A stretch of 64,000 nucleotides of DNA from Desulfobacteraceae bacterium (GTDB lineage Bacteria > Desulfobacterota > Desulfobacteria > Desulfobacterales > Desulfobacteraceae), in NCBI GenBank assembly GCA_016744295.1, contig JADGEQ010000006.1:1-64000 (forward strand), in the 5' to 3' direction. Positions within the stretch are counted from its first letter, which is position 1. Each line of letters begins with the position of its first letter. The notes under the pieces are model-generated. The model did not search any database and was not told the origin of the DNA. It was given only the letters and a program-made list of their open reading frames with translations. The position numbers and the translations under genes were made by a program. Below are positions 26,873 through 35,190 of this stretch, in pieces.

Positions 26873-27267
26873 TGTCTGGAAACACAGTTGTTTAGATATC
26901 AGACAGCTTTACAAAATTTACTTATAATTATCTTAAAAAGTCTTCGAATGCAAAAGAATATTTGAAATGCAATGAAATACTATTGCTTATTTGGGGTATA
27001 AAAGTTCAGGCTGCGTCAGCAATATCTGAGTCAGAATCCTAAACTTCACAGGCACGAAAACCAATTAATTTGGAGACTAACATAAATTGCCCAATGGAAG
27101 GTTAATACATTGGTAGCTGTAACGCGGCAGGCAATATCAGAAATTCTTGCAGGTAATCTCAGAATTTTAAAATCAAGAGTTTATATACTAAGTGAGCTTT
27201 GTAACCACCTAAACCCTCGAATTCGTCCGGTGTTTTTGTTTGGTGATCATTTTTTTGAATTTGATTT
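26873..27267. other. Prophage right end, non-coding
   Basis: About 395 bp between the right terminus and the stop of the last phage gene. It should contain transposase binding sites. Apart from the terminal 19-bp block I see no clear second copy, and the small open frames here have no ribosome-binding sites. Confidence 0.6.
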
Positions 27268-27921
27268 CTACCCAATAAGTTTTTTAAATATTTCAACGGC
27301 TACTTGCTTACCCTCTTTTGTGCTTAGTATCCTTTTTGAAGTCCCAATAATTCCCCTCATTGCTGTTTTATACCAAATTTCTTTACTATAAAATTGAAGG
27401 TCCTTTTTCGCACCATCAGTTTTCGATTTCAATATATTGAGTTCTTGTTCTGTAACTATAGTTTTTTTATACAAGTCCTCGAATTTTGCCTCTAAATCAT
27501 TTAGTTTTTTCTTTAATTGTTCTATTTCAGAATCAGAGAATCGTTTTGATGGTTCTTTAAGTGATTCTATGTACTCATCGATTTGATTAAAATATTCACT
27601 TTGGTCTTCTTCTCGTAACCCTTGTGATGTTAATTCTTCACGAATTCGTGCTGACCAAGTTAAAATTTCAGAAATTGCCCTTGTAATATCTGAATAAGTA
27701 TTAGAGTCCTGAGTTTTATACACACCCGGTGATATATATGTTTTTATCTCACCTTTAAATTCATTCAAAAGAAAACTATATTCCGGAAAAGCAAGAAAGG
27801 TAATTTCAAACAATGGGTTGCCATCTGATGGAAAATTAATATTGTAGCTATCACGACCAAAGGATGTATTATCTAAAAAAATGTATATTTTATCAATGAT
27901 AGTTTTTCTGAGTAACGTCAT
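27268..27921 (-). CDS. Last phage gene, unknown coiled-coil protein
   Basis: A 217-aa protein of unknown function, much AT-richer than the phage morphogenesis genes. Residues about 115-165 (EPSKRFSDSEIEQLKKKLND, then LEAKFEDLYKKTIVTEQELN) form a long coiled coil. The C-terminus carries a short glycine-containing helix with IIGTSKRIL. No membrane helix or enzyme motif is visible. AGGGAGG precedes the ATG. It is inside the phage right end, separated from the methylase gene by a terminator, a typical place for an independently expressed accessory (moron) gene. Confidence 0.6.
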   Translation of the reverse strand: MTLLRKTIIDKIYIFLDNTSFGRDSYNINFPSDGNPLFEITFLAFPEYSFLLNEFKGEIKTYISPGVYKTQDSNTYSDITRAISEILTWSARIREELTSQGLREEDQSEYFNQIDEYIESLKEPSKRFSDSEIEQLKKKLNDLEAKFEDLYKKTIVTEQELNILKSKTDGAKKDLQFYSKEIWYKTAMRGIIGTSKRILSTKEGKQVAVEIFKKLIG

Positions 27922-27934
27922 TCTACCTCCCTAT

Positions 27935-27959
27935 AAAAAAGCATTAGTAATGCTTTTTT
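27935..27959. terminator. Bidirectional terminator
   Basis: AAAAAAGCATT-AGT-AATGCTTTTTT is a perfect stem flanked by A and T runs, so it works on both strands. It ends the long minus-strand phage transcript after the methylase and isolates the last phage gene. Confidence 0.85.
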
Positions 27960-28016
27960 TAACGCAAAAGTTACTACTTTAAAAGGATTATTTTAACTTA
28001 GTAACACTATATCCCT

Positions 28017-28820
28017 TTATGTATTTGGAAACAAACTTAAATCCTCTATCTCTTTAAATTCATAATTTGAGTATATCAATTCATTGGCCTCGATCGATCC
28101 CTTTTGTCCTATTGTATATAATAAGGATACCTCCTTTTGGTTAAAATCCTTGAACACCTCTCTGATGTCCGGGTGGTCATTGATACTTAACATGAATTTT
28201 CCTTCGATACCTTTAAGGGTCTCGGCTAATTCCTTGAAATCCTTCAGGACAAAGTTGTGTTTGTAATCCGGGCAAAGGTAATATGGTGGATCGCAATAAA
28301 AGAAGGTATCCGGTTTATCATAACGGGTGATCAGTTCCTTCCAGGACAGATTTTCTATTCGGACGTGGGCCAAGCGTAAATGAATGTCGGACATCTCCTC
28401 TTCCAAGCGTAAAATGTTCACCCTGGGTGTTCTTCCGTCGATCTGGACACCATAGGACCTGTTTCTTACCCGGCCGCCAAATGCCAGGCGCTGCACATAA
28501 TAGTAGCGGGCTGCTTTTTGGATATCGGTCAGGCCCCGGCCGTCAAGCTGATTTTTCCAGTCCTCAAACCATTCCCGGGAGGTCAGGCACCATTTAAACT
28601 GTTTTAAGAACTCTTCCAGGTGGTTCTGGACCACCCGGTAAAATGATATCAAATCGCTGTCCAGATCATTTATAACCTCAACTCTGGACGGATCCTTGGT
28701 AAAGAAAACCCAGGCACCTCCTGAGAAGACCTCACAATAGGCCTTGTGTTTCGGGATCAGAGATACGATCTGTTTTGATAGTTTGGATTTTCCGCCGATA
28801 TAGGCAAGAGGGCTTTTCAT
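28017..28820 (-). CDS. DNA adenine methylase (Dam family)
   Basis: A 267-aa N6-adenine methyltransferase of the Dam/DpnM type. The AdoMet-binding N-terminus AYIGGKSKL (6-14) and acidic CEVFSGG (29-35) are followed by the catalytic DPPY in FFYCDPPYY (177-180). AAGGA stands 9 bases before the ATG at 28820; a longer frame to 28895 lacks this support. It occupies the place of mom at the right end of Mu, where DNA modification protects the phage from restriction. Target sequence cannot be read, although GATC is usual in this family. Two hairpins lie in its leader. Confidence 0.9.
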   Translation of the reverse strand: MKSPLAYIGGKSKLSKQIVSLIPKHKAYCEVFSGGAWVFFTKDPSRVEVINDLDSDLISFYRVVQNHLEEFLKQFKWCLTSREWFEDWKNQLDGRGLTDIQKAARYYYVQRLAFGGRVRNRSYGVQIDGRTPRVNILRLEEEMSDIHLRLAHVRIENLSWKELITRYDKPDTFFYCDPPYYLCPDYKHNFVLKDFKELAETLKGIEGKFMLSINDHPDIREVFKDFNQKEVSLLYTIGQKGSIEANELIYSNYEFKEIEDLSLFPNT

Positions 28821-28928
28821 GGACTTTTTTCCTTGTGCTATGAATATTTGCTTGATATATCCCCTATCGCTCGGTCCGAGCTGGGGAGTTGTCACTTGTG
28901 ATGTCTGGTCTGGTATTGCAGTCCATTC

Positions 28929-28959
28929 GCCCTGGGGATGTTAGTGCATCCACCAGGGC
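28929..28959. other. Leader hairpin between tail gene D and methylase gene
   Basis: GCCCTGGGGATG pairs with CATC-CA-CCAGGGC around a short loop. On the transcribed (minus) strand no T tract follows, so it is not a terminator for tail gene D. A second small stem with CTCGG-T-CCGAG lies at about 28870. They may shape expression of the methylase. Confidence 0.5.
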
Positions 28960-28976
28960 AGCTTCCCTATTTTTTT

Positions 28977-29963
28977 TTAAGTCTTTGGTACTTCAGCATT
29001 GAATGATACGGCATAGCCGTTGTCGGTGATTTTGGTTGTCACTTTGGTAAGACTCCAGGAGCCGTTCACGCCCGAGCGGATCCCGGTGACATTGATCCGG
29101 CCTTCGGCAAAAAGATCTGTTCTGGGATGAACGGGGCCACTCAGGGTGGCAGTTCCCCGGTTGAGTCTATCCAGGCGGGATCTGGCTGCCTGATCTGCCT
29201 GGGCCTGGGTGGCAAAAGGTGAGCGGATCACATATGCCGGTTTTCCTGATCCGATGGTGATGGACTTTTTTTCTCCTGCCTGTATGTCTTGGTAAAATGC
29301 GGTCACTGATTTATACCGGCCTCGATCCGGGGCATTCATCTCCCAGCCCGGCTCAACAAAGTCAGACCTTGTCAGGTTGACTGTGGGCATGGACTTGCCG
29401 GTGGCTGTCTTAGCCTGGCCTTTTTTGACCATGAGCAGCCGCCTTGATACCGGCTTGGCCACAGCATCATGTTCACGGCCAAGACGGGTTAAAAGATGGA
29501 TATCTGATTCCTCGGTCTGATCCAGATGATCAAAGCGGATCCCGGCCAATTCAGCACCCACCACCGGGGTCAGATCATGTTCACCGGCAATTGTGGCCAC
29601 GATGTCAGACAGGGTAACATTGTCCCAGGGCCGGGTTTTCTTTTCCTTCAGACTGGCGGTCATATTGGCGGCTTTGCCCTCGATAATCAGTTTATCCGGA
29701 GGGCCGGTAATATCCACCTCATCCACCACAAAGGCACCCCTGTGGTTGATATACTGCTTGCCGGACTTTTCAATCCCCATGCTTATATCCAGTTCCGCTC
29801 CTTTTACAGGCAACTCAAAAGGATTGTCTCGGTCATCCAGCTCGATGGTGACCCGGTCACTTTGCCAGCCGGTTTCATCCGTAACTGTAAGGGATAGCAG
29901 CCTGCTTTTGACCAGGCGGGTGATGTCGCTGCCATTGGCTTTAATGGTATAGATCGGTGTCAT
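28977..29963 (-). CDS. D: Phage late control/tail protein D (P2 gpD-like)
   Basis: A 328-aa contractile-tail hub protein. P2 gpD-type features: TIKANGSDITRLVKSRLLSLTVTDETG-like opening, DRVTIELDDRDN, and the later region EESDIHLLTRLGREHDAVAKP typical of gpD/VgrG-like hub folds. The usual length is 330-390 aa. In P2-type tails it caps the tube on the baseplate side together with spike V. Its start overlaps the end of gene X. It is the last morphogenesis gene before the methylase. Confidence 0.88.
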   Translation of the reverse strand: MTPIYTIKANGSDITRLVKSRLLSLTVTDETGWQSDRVTIELDDRDNPFELPVKGAELDISMGIEKSGKQYINHRGAFVVDEVDITGPPDKLIIEGKAANMTASLKEKKTRPWDNVTLSDIVATIAGEHDLTPVVGAELAGIRFDHLDQTEESDIHLLTRLGREHDAVAKPVSRRLLMVKKGQAKTATGKSMPTVNLTRSDFVEPGWEMNAPDRGRYKSVTAFYQDIQAGEKKSITIGSGKPAYVIRSPFATQAQADQAARSRLDRLNRGTATLSGPVHPRTDLFAEGRINVTGIRSGVNGSWSLTKVTTKITDNGYAVSFNAEVPKT

Positions 29964-30169
29964 TAATCCCAGAGCCTCACAGAGGTGGATTCAATGGTAT
30001 TCGGTTCCAGAGTAGGCAGGGTGATCTCCTGGCCAGCATCAAACACTGGGCCTTTATCTCCCAACCCGGGATTGGCCTCCAGGACCGTTTCAACCGCCCC
30101 GGATTCCCGGCCGTAATATTCCCAGCAGATTCGGTCCAGCATATCCCCGTCCTTGGTTCTATAAATCAT
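29963..30169 (-). CDS. X: Tail protein X (P2 gpX-like, LysM-type)
   Basis: A 68-aa LysM-like protein: YRTKDGDMLDRICWEYYGRE, then VLEANPGL and GQEITLP, typical of P2 gpX. It overlaps gene D by one base and gene U by four bases, showing tight coupling. Likely a baseplate or tube assembly component. Confidence 0.88.
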   Translation of the reverse strand: MIYRTKDGDMLDRICWEYYGRESGAVETVLEANPGLGDKGPVFDAGQEITLPTLEPNTIESTSVRLWD

Positions 30170-30558
30170 TTATCCTCCCCGTAATGGCTCAGACGCAGGG
30201 TAAAAGATTGTTTCTTAGGAATGCCCCCGGGCAGAAAGGTGGTCTGGGTCTCCTGGATCTCTTCAATGCACCATTTGCCCCAGATGTTGCCCAGACCGTC
30301 CACCAGGATCTGCGGTTGCCCGGTCCCTGCTACAACCCGCATTTTATCCAGTTGGCCGATACCTCCTTTGTATAAAGGATAGATATCCCCGGACAGCTCT
30401 ATGGTCTCCTGGCCAGGGCCGATATACTGTAGGGCCGGGCGCTGGCCAATACGGTTCTGAGCTGACCATCGATAAGGATTTGTCCGTTTCAGTTCCTGGT
30501 ATGCCGCCGTTGAAAGGCTGAATCTATAGCTTCCCAGTCCCATCATTACATTAGTCAT
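30166..30558 (-). CDS. U: Tail protein U (P2 gpU-like)
   Basis: A 130-aa protein with the gpU pattern: MMGLGSYRFSLSTAAYQELKR near the N-terminus, RPALQYIGPGQETIELSG and YPLYKGG in the middle. gpU terminates or stabilises contractile tails. Its start overlaps the tape-measure stop by eight bases. Confidence 0.88.
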   Translation of the reverse strand: MTNVMMGLGSYRFSLSTAAYQELKRTNPYRWSAQNRIGQRPALQYIGPGQETIELSGDIYPLYKGGIGQLDKMRVVAGTGQPQILVDGLGNIWGKWCIEEIQETQTTFLPGGIPKKQSFTLRLSHYGEDK

Positions 30559-32593
30559 GGAGCCGACCTCCTTTCAGTTTTTCTATCCGCCTCATTACCT
30601 CATTTGCAATGGCTCCGGGATCCTGTCCGGGATGGGGATTGATCGTGATGGAAATAGGCCCGGCAGTTGCCATGGCCGTTTGGGGTCGAGGCTTATTTTC
30701 CATAGCCTTGCCCGCACCTTCCCCCAGCTTTTCCCCAAACATGCTTCCCAGGATGCCACCGGCAATACCGCCGATGATGGTTCCCACAACCGGCACCACA
30801 CTGCCCAGGGCAGCCCCACCAGCAGCACCGGCCAACCCGCCTCCGGATCGTCCAAGGGAACCACCGATTTTCCTTGAACTGCCACTTTTAACCGCCATAC
30901 CAAGATCGGCAATGCCTGCAATTGCAGCCAAAGGTCCGCCTATACGGCCCAACAAGCGGCCACCCTTTCTTAGCCATTTCCCGCCCTTGGCCACCCGGGT
31001 CAGACGGCCGCCCTTTGTCTTGGATTTACCACTGCTGCCCCCACCGCCTTCAAGATTTCTTAGCGATCTTGCAGCAGGCCAATTCACAATACGGACATTC
31101 TGGACTCCCAGTCCGCCTCCGGAGGCGATATCTGCCAGGCCTCCGGAACCTCCTTTTTTACCCTTACCAAAAAGATTTTTGGCACCCCGGTACAGGCCTA
31201 CGCCTTTCCTGGCAACCAAAGCCCCTCCCAGCAATCCCGCTCCCACGGTAAGGCCGGTAAAGAGACGGTCAGCACCATCGCTTCCCATCATATTCAATAG
31301 TTTTGTGACACTTTCAATAGGCCCGGTGAGTCGTTTTTCCGCAAACCGTTCCCAAGATGCGGCAATCATAGTCAAAGATGCGTTCAAAGTATTTGCCGCC
31401 CTCGCCGAATCGGCCAGGGTAGTTTTGCCGTCCGCTTGAACATTGTGAAACTCTTTGAGTTTATCCAGTTTCCCCGTGTCACCATATTCAGTAAGCGCAA
31501 AATTAAACGCTTTGGCGGCTTCTGCATCGAACAATTGATTTATCTGCTGAGAGTCACCATCCGTAGCTTCAACGATCTCTGTCATCAACTCATTGATTGG
31601 CCGCAACACTCGTTTACCTTCAGCCAATTTATCAGGATCAAACAGTTCAATACCAAGGTTTCCGAACTTTTCGGCCTTAGCCGGGTCAATCAAGTTTCGT
31701 AAGGTAGCCTCAAATGCTGTTGCTGCCTGTTCGGCAGATCCCGTTCCCATCCTGACATACTGGAGTGCCGCACCCATTTCTCGTAGTGCATCAAGCCCTT
31801 GTCTACCGGTCGCAGTATAAGCCGTAATAACGCGCGGACCTAAACCAGCCAAATTTTCCAGGGTAAAGCCCCCATCTTTTCCCTGCACATTTAGAATGTC
31901 GAGAGCCTTGGCTACCCTTTCAGGAGCCTTAATCCCCATTTTTTCAAATTCACCAAACAATTCTCCAATATTGTTCCCCATAGCACCGGTTCCCTGGATC
32001 GCAATTCCAATGTTTTCCATATTCTGCTTGGCAAATTCCAAATTCCCGGTTTTTTCCACAATAGATTCAATCCCGGCCAAAATTTCTTTAGGGTCAACTC
32101 TGATACCCTCCTGGAGAGCGACGGCCTGCATGTCATTTTTAAGCAGCTTCATCTTCTCAGATGATAACCCTGCCTGAATACCAAGACGCTCGATCCGCTC
32201 CTGAGCATTACCCACATTCCGAATGGTCATCCCGGCACCCACCGTGCCCACAAGCCCGGTATATCGATTGGATGCTTTGTCCAACCCCTTGTTCATTAGA
32301 TCCATGGCCTTGCGTTGCTTGTTCAGATCCCCGGTGTTTTTACGCATGGATTTGCCCCAGCCCTTCATTACCCGGGAGCTGCGCTGGTAGGCACGGGTCA
32401 AAAGACCTGCCTTGCGCTCGGTCTTGCCCAGGGCACGGGTTTGGGTATCACTGGCGGATTTGGTCAGCCCGGCAGAGCGCCGGGCTTGGCTCCCAATATT
32501 TTCAAGCCCTTTTGCCGTCTGCTTAAGATTGGTTTGGAGGGACGAATCCCTCCTTGCGGTCAATCTTAATCCAACTTCCAGATCACGCCCCAT
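30551..32593 (-). CDS. T: Tail tape measure protein
   Basis: A 680-aa tape measure in the position of P2 gpT. The N-terminal third is helical and charged (NLKQTAKGLENIGSQARRSA); the middle has the TMP repeat-like LQEGIRVDPKEILAGIE and GPRVITAYTATGRQGLDALREMG; the C-terminal region is glycine-rich with hydrophobic stretches (AAGGAALGSVVPVVGTIIGG). Its length should set tail length, about 100 nm at 1.5 Å per residue (family rule, inferred). I place the start at the ATG at 32593, which overlaps the frameshifted E' stop; a TTG at 32599 is the alternative. Confidence 0.88.
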   Translation of the reverse strand: MGRDLEVGLRLTARRDSSLQTNLKQTAKGLENIGSQARRSAGLTKSASDTQTRALGKTERKAGLLTRAYQRSSRVMKGWGKSMRKNTGDLNKQRKAMDLMNKGLDKASNRYTGLVGTVGAGMTIRNVGNAQERIERLGIQAGLSSEKMKLLKNDMQAVALQEGIRVDPKEILAGIESIVEKTGNLEFAKQNMENIGIAIQGTGAMGNNIGELFGEFEKMGIKAPERVAKALDILNVQGKDGGFTLENLAGLGPRVITAYTATGRQGLDALREMGAALQYVRMGTGSAEQAATAFEATLRNLIDPAKAEKFGNLGIELFDPDKLAEGKRVLRPINELMTEIVEATDGDSQQINQLFDAEAAKAFNFALTEYGDTGKLDKLKEFHNVQADGKTTLADSARAANTLNASLTMIAASWERFAEKRLTGPIESVTKLLNMMGSDGADRLFTGLTVGAGLLGGALVARKGVGLYRGAKNLFGKGKKGGSGGLADIASGGGLGVQNVRIVNWPAARSLRNLEGGGGSSGKSKTKGGRLTRVAKGGKWLRKGGRLLGRIGGPLAAIAGIADLGMAVKSGSSRKIGGSLGRSGGGLAGAAGGAALGSVVPVVGTIIGGIAGGILGSMFGEKLGEGAGKAMENKPRPQTAMATAGPISITINPHPGQDPGAIANEVMRRIEKLKGGRLHD

Positions 32594-32723
32594 TTTCAAT
32601 ATCCCTCATTGTTTGATGCCATTGTGCCAGTTCTTCCAGATCCATTTCCATCAATTCAGACAGGGGCTGCCTCAGCCCCCGGGCCGTCTCCGCTACGATT
32701 CTTCGGAGGCGGCCCTGATCTGC
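32583..32723 (-). CDS. Tail assembly protein E' (-1 frameshift extension)
   Basis: In the -1 frame relative to gene E there is an open frame ending in TGA at 32583 and containing RQPLSELMEMDLEELAQWHQ, clearly like P2 GpE' and other tail chaperone C-termini. It has no convincing own start. The slippery heptamer C CCA AAG (complement of 32723-32729) lies in frame near the end of gene E, and the -1 frame is open from there without a stop. Slippage would give a protein of about 146 aa (100 + 46). It overlaps the tape-measure start. Confidence 0.75.
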   Translation of the reverse strand, partial: ADQGRLRRIVAETARGLRQPLSELMEMDLEELAQWHQTMRDIENGA

Positions 32724-33022
32724 TTTGGGAAGCGTAATTCATCATAGGCATCATTCACCCGCTCCCAATCACTGGCATATAAGTTTTCAATCAGACTGGG
32801 GAGCTGTTTGCTCATTCGGGCAACCGCCTGGACCCGGCGCTCATCTTCATTTGTCCCCAATTTCGATGTGGTCAGGATATCCCCAACCTTTGGGCGTTTG
32901 ATGGTCAACTTGTCAACTTTGCCTGCGGTATCACCTTCAGCCCCAAGTGTTACCGGGAATTCCAAATGGGCAATCCGGGTCATGTCATCGGGCCGCTCAA
33001 TCCATTGTTTCTGATCTGTCAT
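32693..33022 (-). CDS. E: Tail assembly chaperone E
   Basis: A 109-aa phage tail assembly protein (Mu gp41 / P2 gpE family): HLEFPVTLGAEGDTAGKVDK, then LTIKRPKVGDIL, and VARMSKQLPSLIENLYASDW. In P2 and Mu the E/E' pair is made by programmed -1 frameshifting and acts as chaperone for the tape measure; the layout here is the same. AAGGAG precedes the ATG. Confidence 0.85.
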   Translation of the reverse strand: MTDQKQWIERPDDMTRIAHLEFPVTLGAEGDTAGKVDKLTIKRPKVGDILTTSKLGTNEDERRVQAVARMSKQLPSLIENLYASDWERVNDAYDELRFPKQIRAASEES

Positions 33023-33044
33023 TTTTTACTCCTTATAAGCCCGC

Positions 33045-33548
33045 TTATAACCCTAGGGCTTCGCGCTGGGCAGCCAGTTGATCAACCCCGTTGATCTTCC
33101 GGATCATATTTTCCACATCAATTTCAACAAGTTCCTTACCGCCAATGGTCAGCTTGTAATACCGGCAGGAAACACTCCCTTTCAAAGTTCCTTTATCACC
33201 AGACTTCCAGGTGCCGCTATCCAGCTCCTTAAATCCGCCCCGTATATTCATGATGATGGCATCGGTACCGGTATCATTTTCCCTTGCCCCCCGAAGGGTC
33301 AGGGATACGGCATTGCCGTCCACCAACCCAAAGAGGCCAAACAGTTCCGGATCATACTCGGCAAAGGTTAGTGAGGATTCCATCTTCTCCATGCCCATGT
33401 CCAGATCCACAGGCATATCCATCCCGGCTGCCCTGTACTCTTCCATTTTCAAGCTCAACTTTGGCGGCTCGATCTCTTCGACCCTGCCTGCATAGCCCCG
33501 GCCATCAACAAAGGCCGTCATGTTTTTCAATCGTTTGGGTAAAGGCAT
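33045..33548 (-). CDS. FII: Major tail tube protein FII
   Basis: A 167-aa tail tube subunit of the P2 FII family: MPLPKRLKNMTAFVDGRGYAG, GMDMPVDLDMGMEKMESSL and RGGFKELDSGTWKSGDKG. It follows the sheath gene as in P2. AAGGAGG precedes the ATG. Forms the inner tube of the contractile tail. Confidence 0.92.
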   Translation of the reverse strand: MPLPKRLKNMTAFVDGRGYAGRVEEIEPPKLSLKMEEYRAAGMDMPVDLDMGMEKMESSLTFAEYDPELFGLFGLVDGNAVSLTLRGARENDTGTDAIIMNIRGGFKELDSGTWKSGDKGTLKGSVSCRYYKLTIGGKELVEIDVENMIRKINGVDQLAAQREALGL

Positions 33549-33565
33549 ATGCCCTCCTTAAATAT

Positions 33566-34753
33566 TTAACTTGCGTTCAGAACCTGATCCACCAGTTCTT
33601 CATAATATCCGCTTTCTCTGTGCGCTCTGAATACGAGGTGTTCCAGAGGTGCTGGCGGTTCAATATCAAAATCCAGATACAATTTGCCCGCCATGAGCTG
33701 ATCCTGGGTGTTCAAAGTCGGATCCAGCCAGCATTTCCCGCCCAGAAGCGCTCCGACCGCCTTCAGATGTCTGAGATAGGCATTGACGCTCTCCTGGATA
33801 TCCAGGAACAGGTTAGCGCTCATCGGCCTGTCCTGAGCCCAAAGAAAAGCCGCTTCCATGCTTTCATAGATCATGTCAGCAGTCCGGCGAACGGAAAGGA
33901 ATGCCCATAAAGGATCTGTGGCGCAAGTCCGGTTGCCCCAAAGACGGTATCCGTTCTTATGAACAATGGTGGCCACCTCATTTTCATTGAGCATATTGGC
34001 CTCACAATTGGTGTCGCTCATGGCAAAATCAATGGGCCGGGCAGCTCCCACAATGCCGTTGATGATCTGGTTTGACGGACTCCACCAGAATCCTTTTGTG
34101 GCATCCATCTTGGCAATCAGACCCGCCACCCTGGCCGAGGCAGGTTTATTCACAGGGGCGCTCGTGAGCGTATCCCAGACCTTTACCCCAGGATCCACAA
34201 CATAAATCCGGTCGCTGCCCCAGTCATCTCTGTAGGTGATGGCCTCGGCCATGGTGGTGTTGGGGCCGTCTGCAATGATTACCGCCCGTAAACGCTGGGC
34301 AATGCCCTGCAATTCGGTCACAACAGGATTGGCAAGATCTCCGGGCCGGTCACTGGTGAACCCGGGAGCAACCAGGATCCGGGGCGTGACCTTGACTTCA
34401 TTTTCTGCACCGAGCAGGGCATGAACTCCGGACAAGACAGTAGAGTCACCCACAAGGTTGGTTAGAGTGGCCGCTGCATCTATTCCTTCTTCCACCCGGA
34501 TTATCACCACCACGGCCCAGACCTGATCAAATATATCGTCCAGGGCATCCTTCAAGGTGCCGGTTTCTCCCAGGTCTGCTCCTAACCGGGGATTGCCTGC
34601 AATCAGGACAGGGGTATTCAAGGGGAATTTGACTTCATCTGCATCCGGCGCTGTTCCGATCAGGCCGATGACCGAGGATTTAACCGTTTGGATCGGCCGG
34701 AGCCCGTCATCCACCTCCACGATTTCAATCCCGTGTAAAAATTGTTCTGGCAT
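33566..34753 (-). CDS. FI: Tail sheath protein FI
   Basis: A 395-aa contractile sheath subunit of the P2/Mu-L class. Seen: FLHGIEIVEVDDGLRPIQTV at the N-terminus, TSVIGLIGTAPDAD-type start (SSVIGLIGTAPDADEVKFP), WWSPSNQIINGIVGA, and the C-terminal LVFRAHRESGYYEEL. Length is close to the P2 FI protein. AAGGAGG precedes the ATG. Forms the outer contractile layer. Confidence 0.93.
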   Translation of the reverse strand: MPEQFLHGIEIVEVDDGLRPIQTVKSSVIGLIGTAPDADEVKFPLNTPVLIAGNPRLGADLGETGTLKDALDDIFDQVWAVVVIIRVEEGIDAAATLTNLVGDSTVLSGVHALLGAENEVKVTPRILVAPGFTSDRPGDLANPVVTELQGIAQRLRAVIIADGPNTTMAEAITYRDDWGSDRIYVVDPGVKVWDTLTSAPVNKPASARVAGLIAKMDATKGFWWSPSNQIINGIVGAARPIDFAMSDTNCEANMLNENEVATIVHKNGYRLWGNRTCATDPLWAFLSVRRTADMIYESMEAAFLWAQDRPMSANLFLDIQESVNAYLRHLKAVGALLGGKCWLDPTLNTQDQLMAGKLYLDFDIEPPAPLEHLVFRAHRESGYYEELVDQVLNAS

Positions 34754-34835
34754 ATTGCCTCCTTTTTAGGTGTACATCGCTTTTATTTATGTTTAAAGAT
34801 TTGTGTACTGCGGTGGATATCGTTTAATACAGCCA

Positions 34836-35177
34836 CTAATTACATGCTTCTATAATCCAATATGGCAACGGGGCAATGGTTGTGCCGCCGGTTATCGTTT
34901 TGGGGAATTTGTCTTTGACGGCCTGGTTTATAGCCTGCAATGTTTCCACCCCCTCTTTTGTCAATATGTCCATTTGTTCTGCAAGGGTGGTGTATCCGTC
35001 CGGGCCGGTTCTTAGGGTGACATAATCCGGCTCGATCACATCTGCTCCCTCTACGATACCAGTGCCATGTTCTTTGATATCCGCCAGTAATTGAGCATAA
35101 TCTCGGTTACCTGGGGTCTTGGGAATCGTGGCCCCATCTGATAATCTTTTTATGTTTTCGCCTATTATTTTATACAT
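34836..35177 (-). CDS. Fibre-associated protein, unknown
   Basis: A 113-aa protein between the tail fibre and the sheath, the place of tail-fibre assembly chaperone G in P2. The visible parts are MYKIIGENIKRLSDGATIP and PLPYWIIEACN. No known chaperone motif is recognisable. A GGGGGGG tract six bases upstream makes an unusual but adequate ribosome-binding site for the ATG at 35177. The DNA is GC-typical in contrast to the AT-rich end of the fibre gene. Confidence 0.6.
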   Translation of the reverse strand: MYKIIGENIKRLSDGATIPKTPGNRDYAQLLADIKEHGTGIVEGADVIEPDYVTLRTGPDGYTTLAEQMDILTKEGVETLQAINQAVKDKFPKTITGGTTIAPLPYWIIEACN

Positions 35178-35190
35178 TGCTGCCCCCCCC

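Noticed and set aside
27110..27391. 93-codon frame on the plus strand at the phage right end
   Set aside because: Overlaps the well-supported minus-strand gene at 27268-27921 and has no ribosome-binding site or protein-like composition.
30609..31439. Long 276-codon plus-strand frame across the tape measure gene
   Set aside because: Proline/arginine-rich antisense shadow of the glycine-rich tape measure; no start site support.
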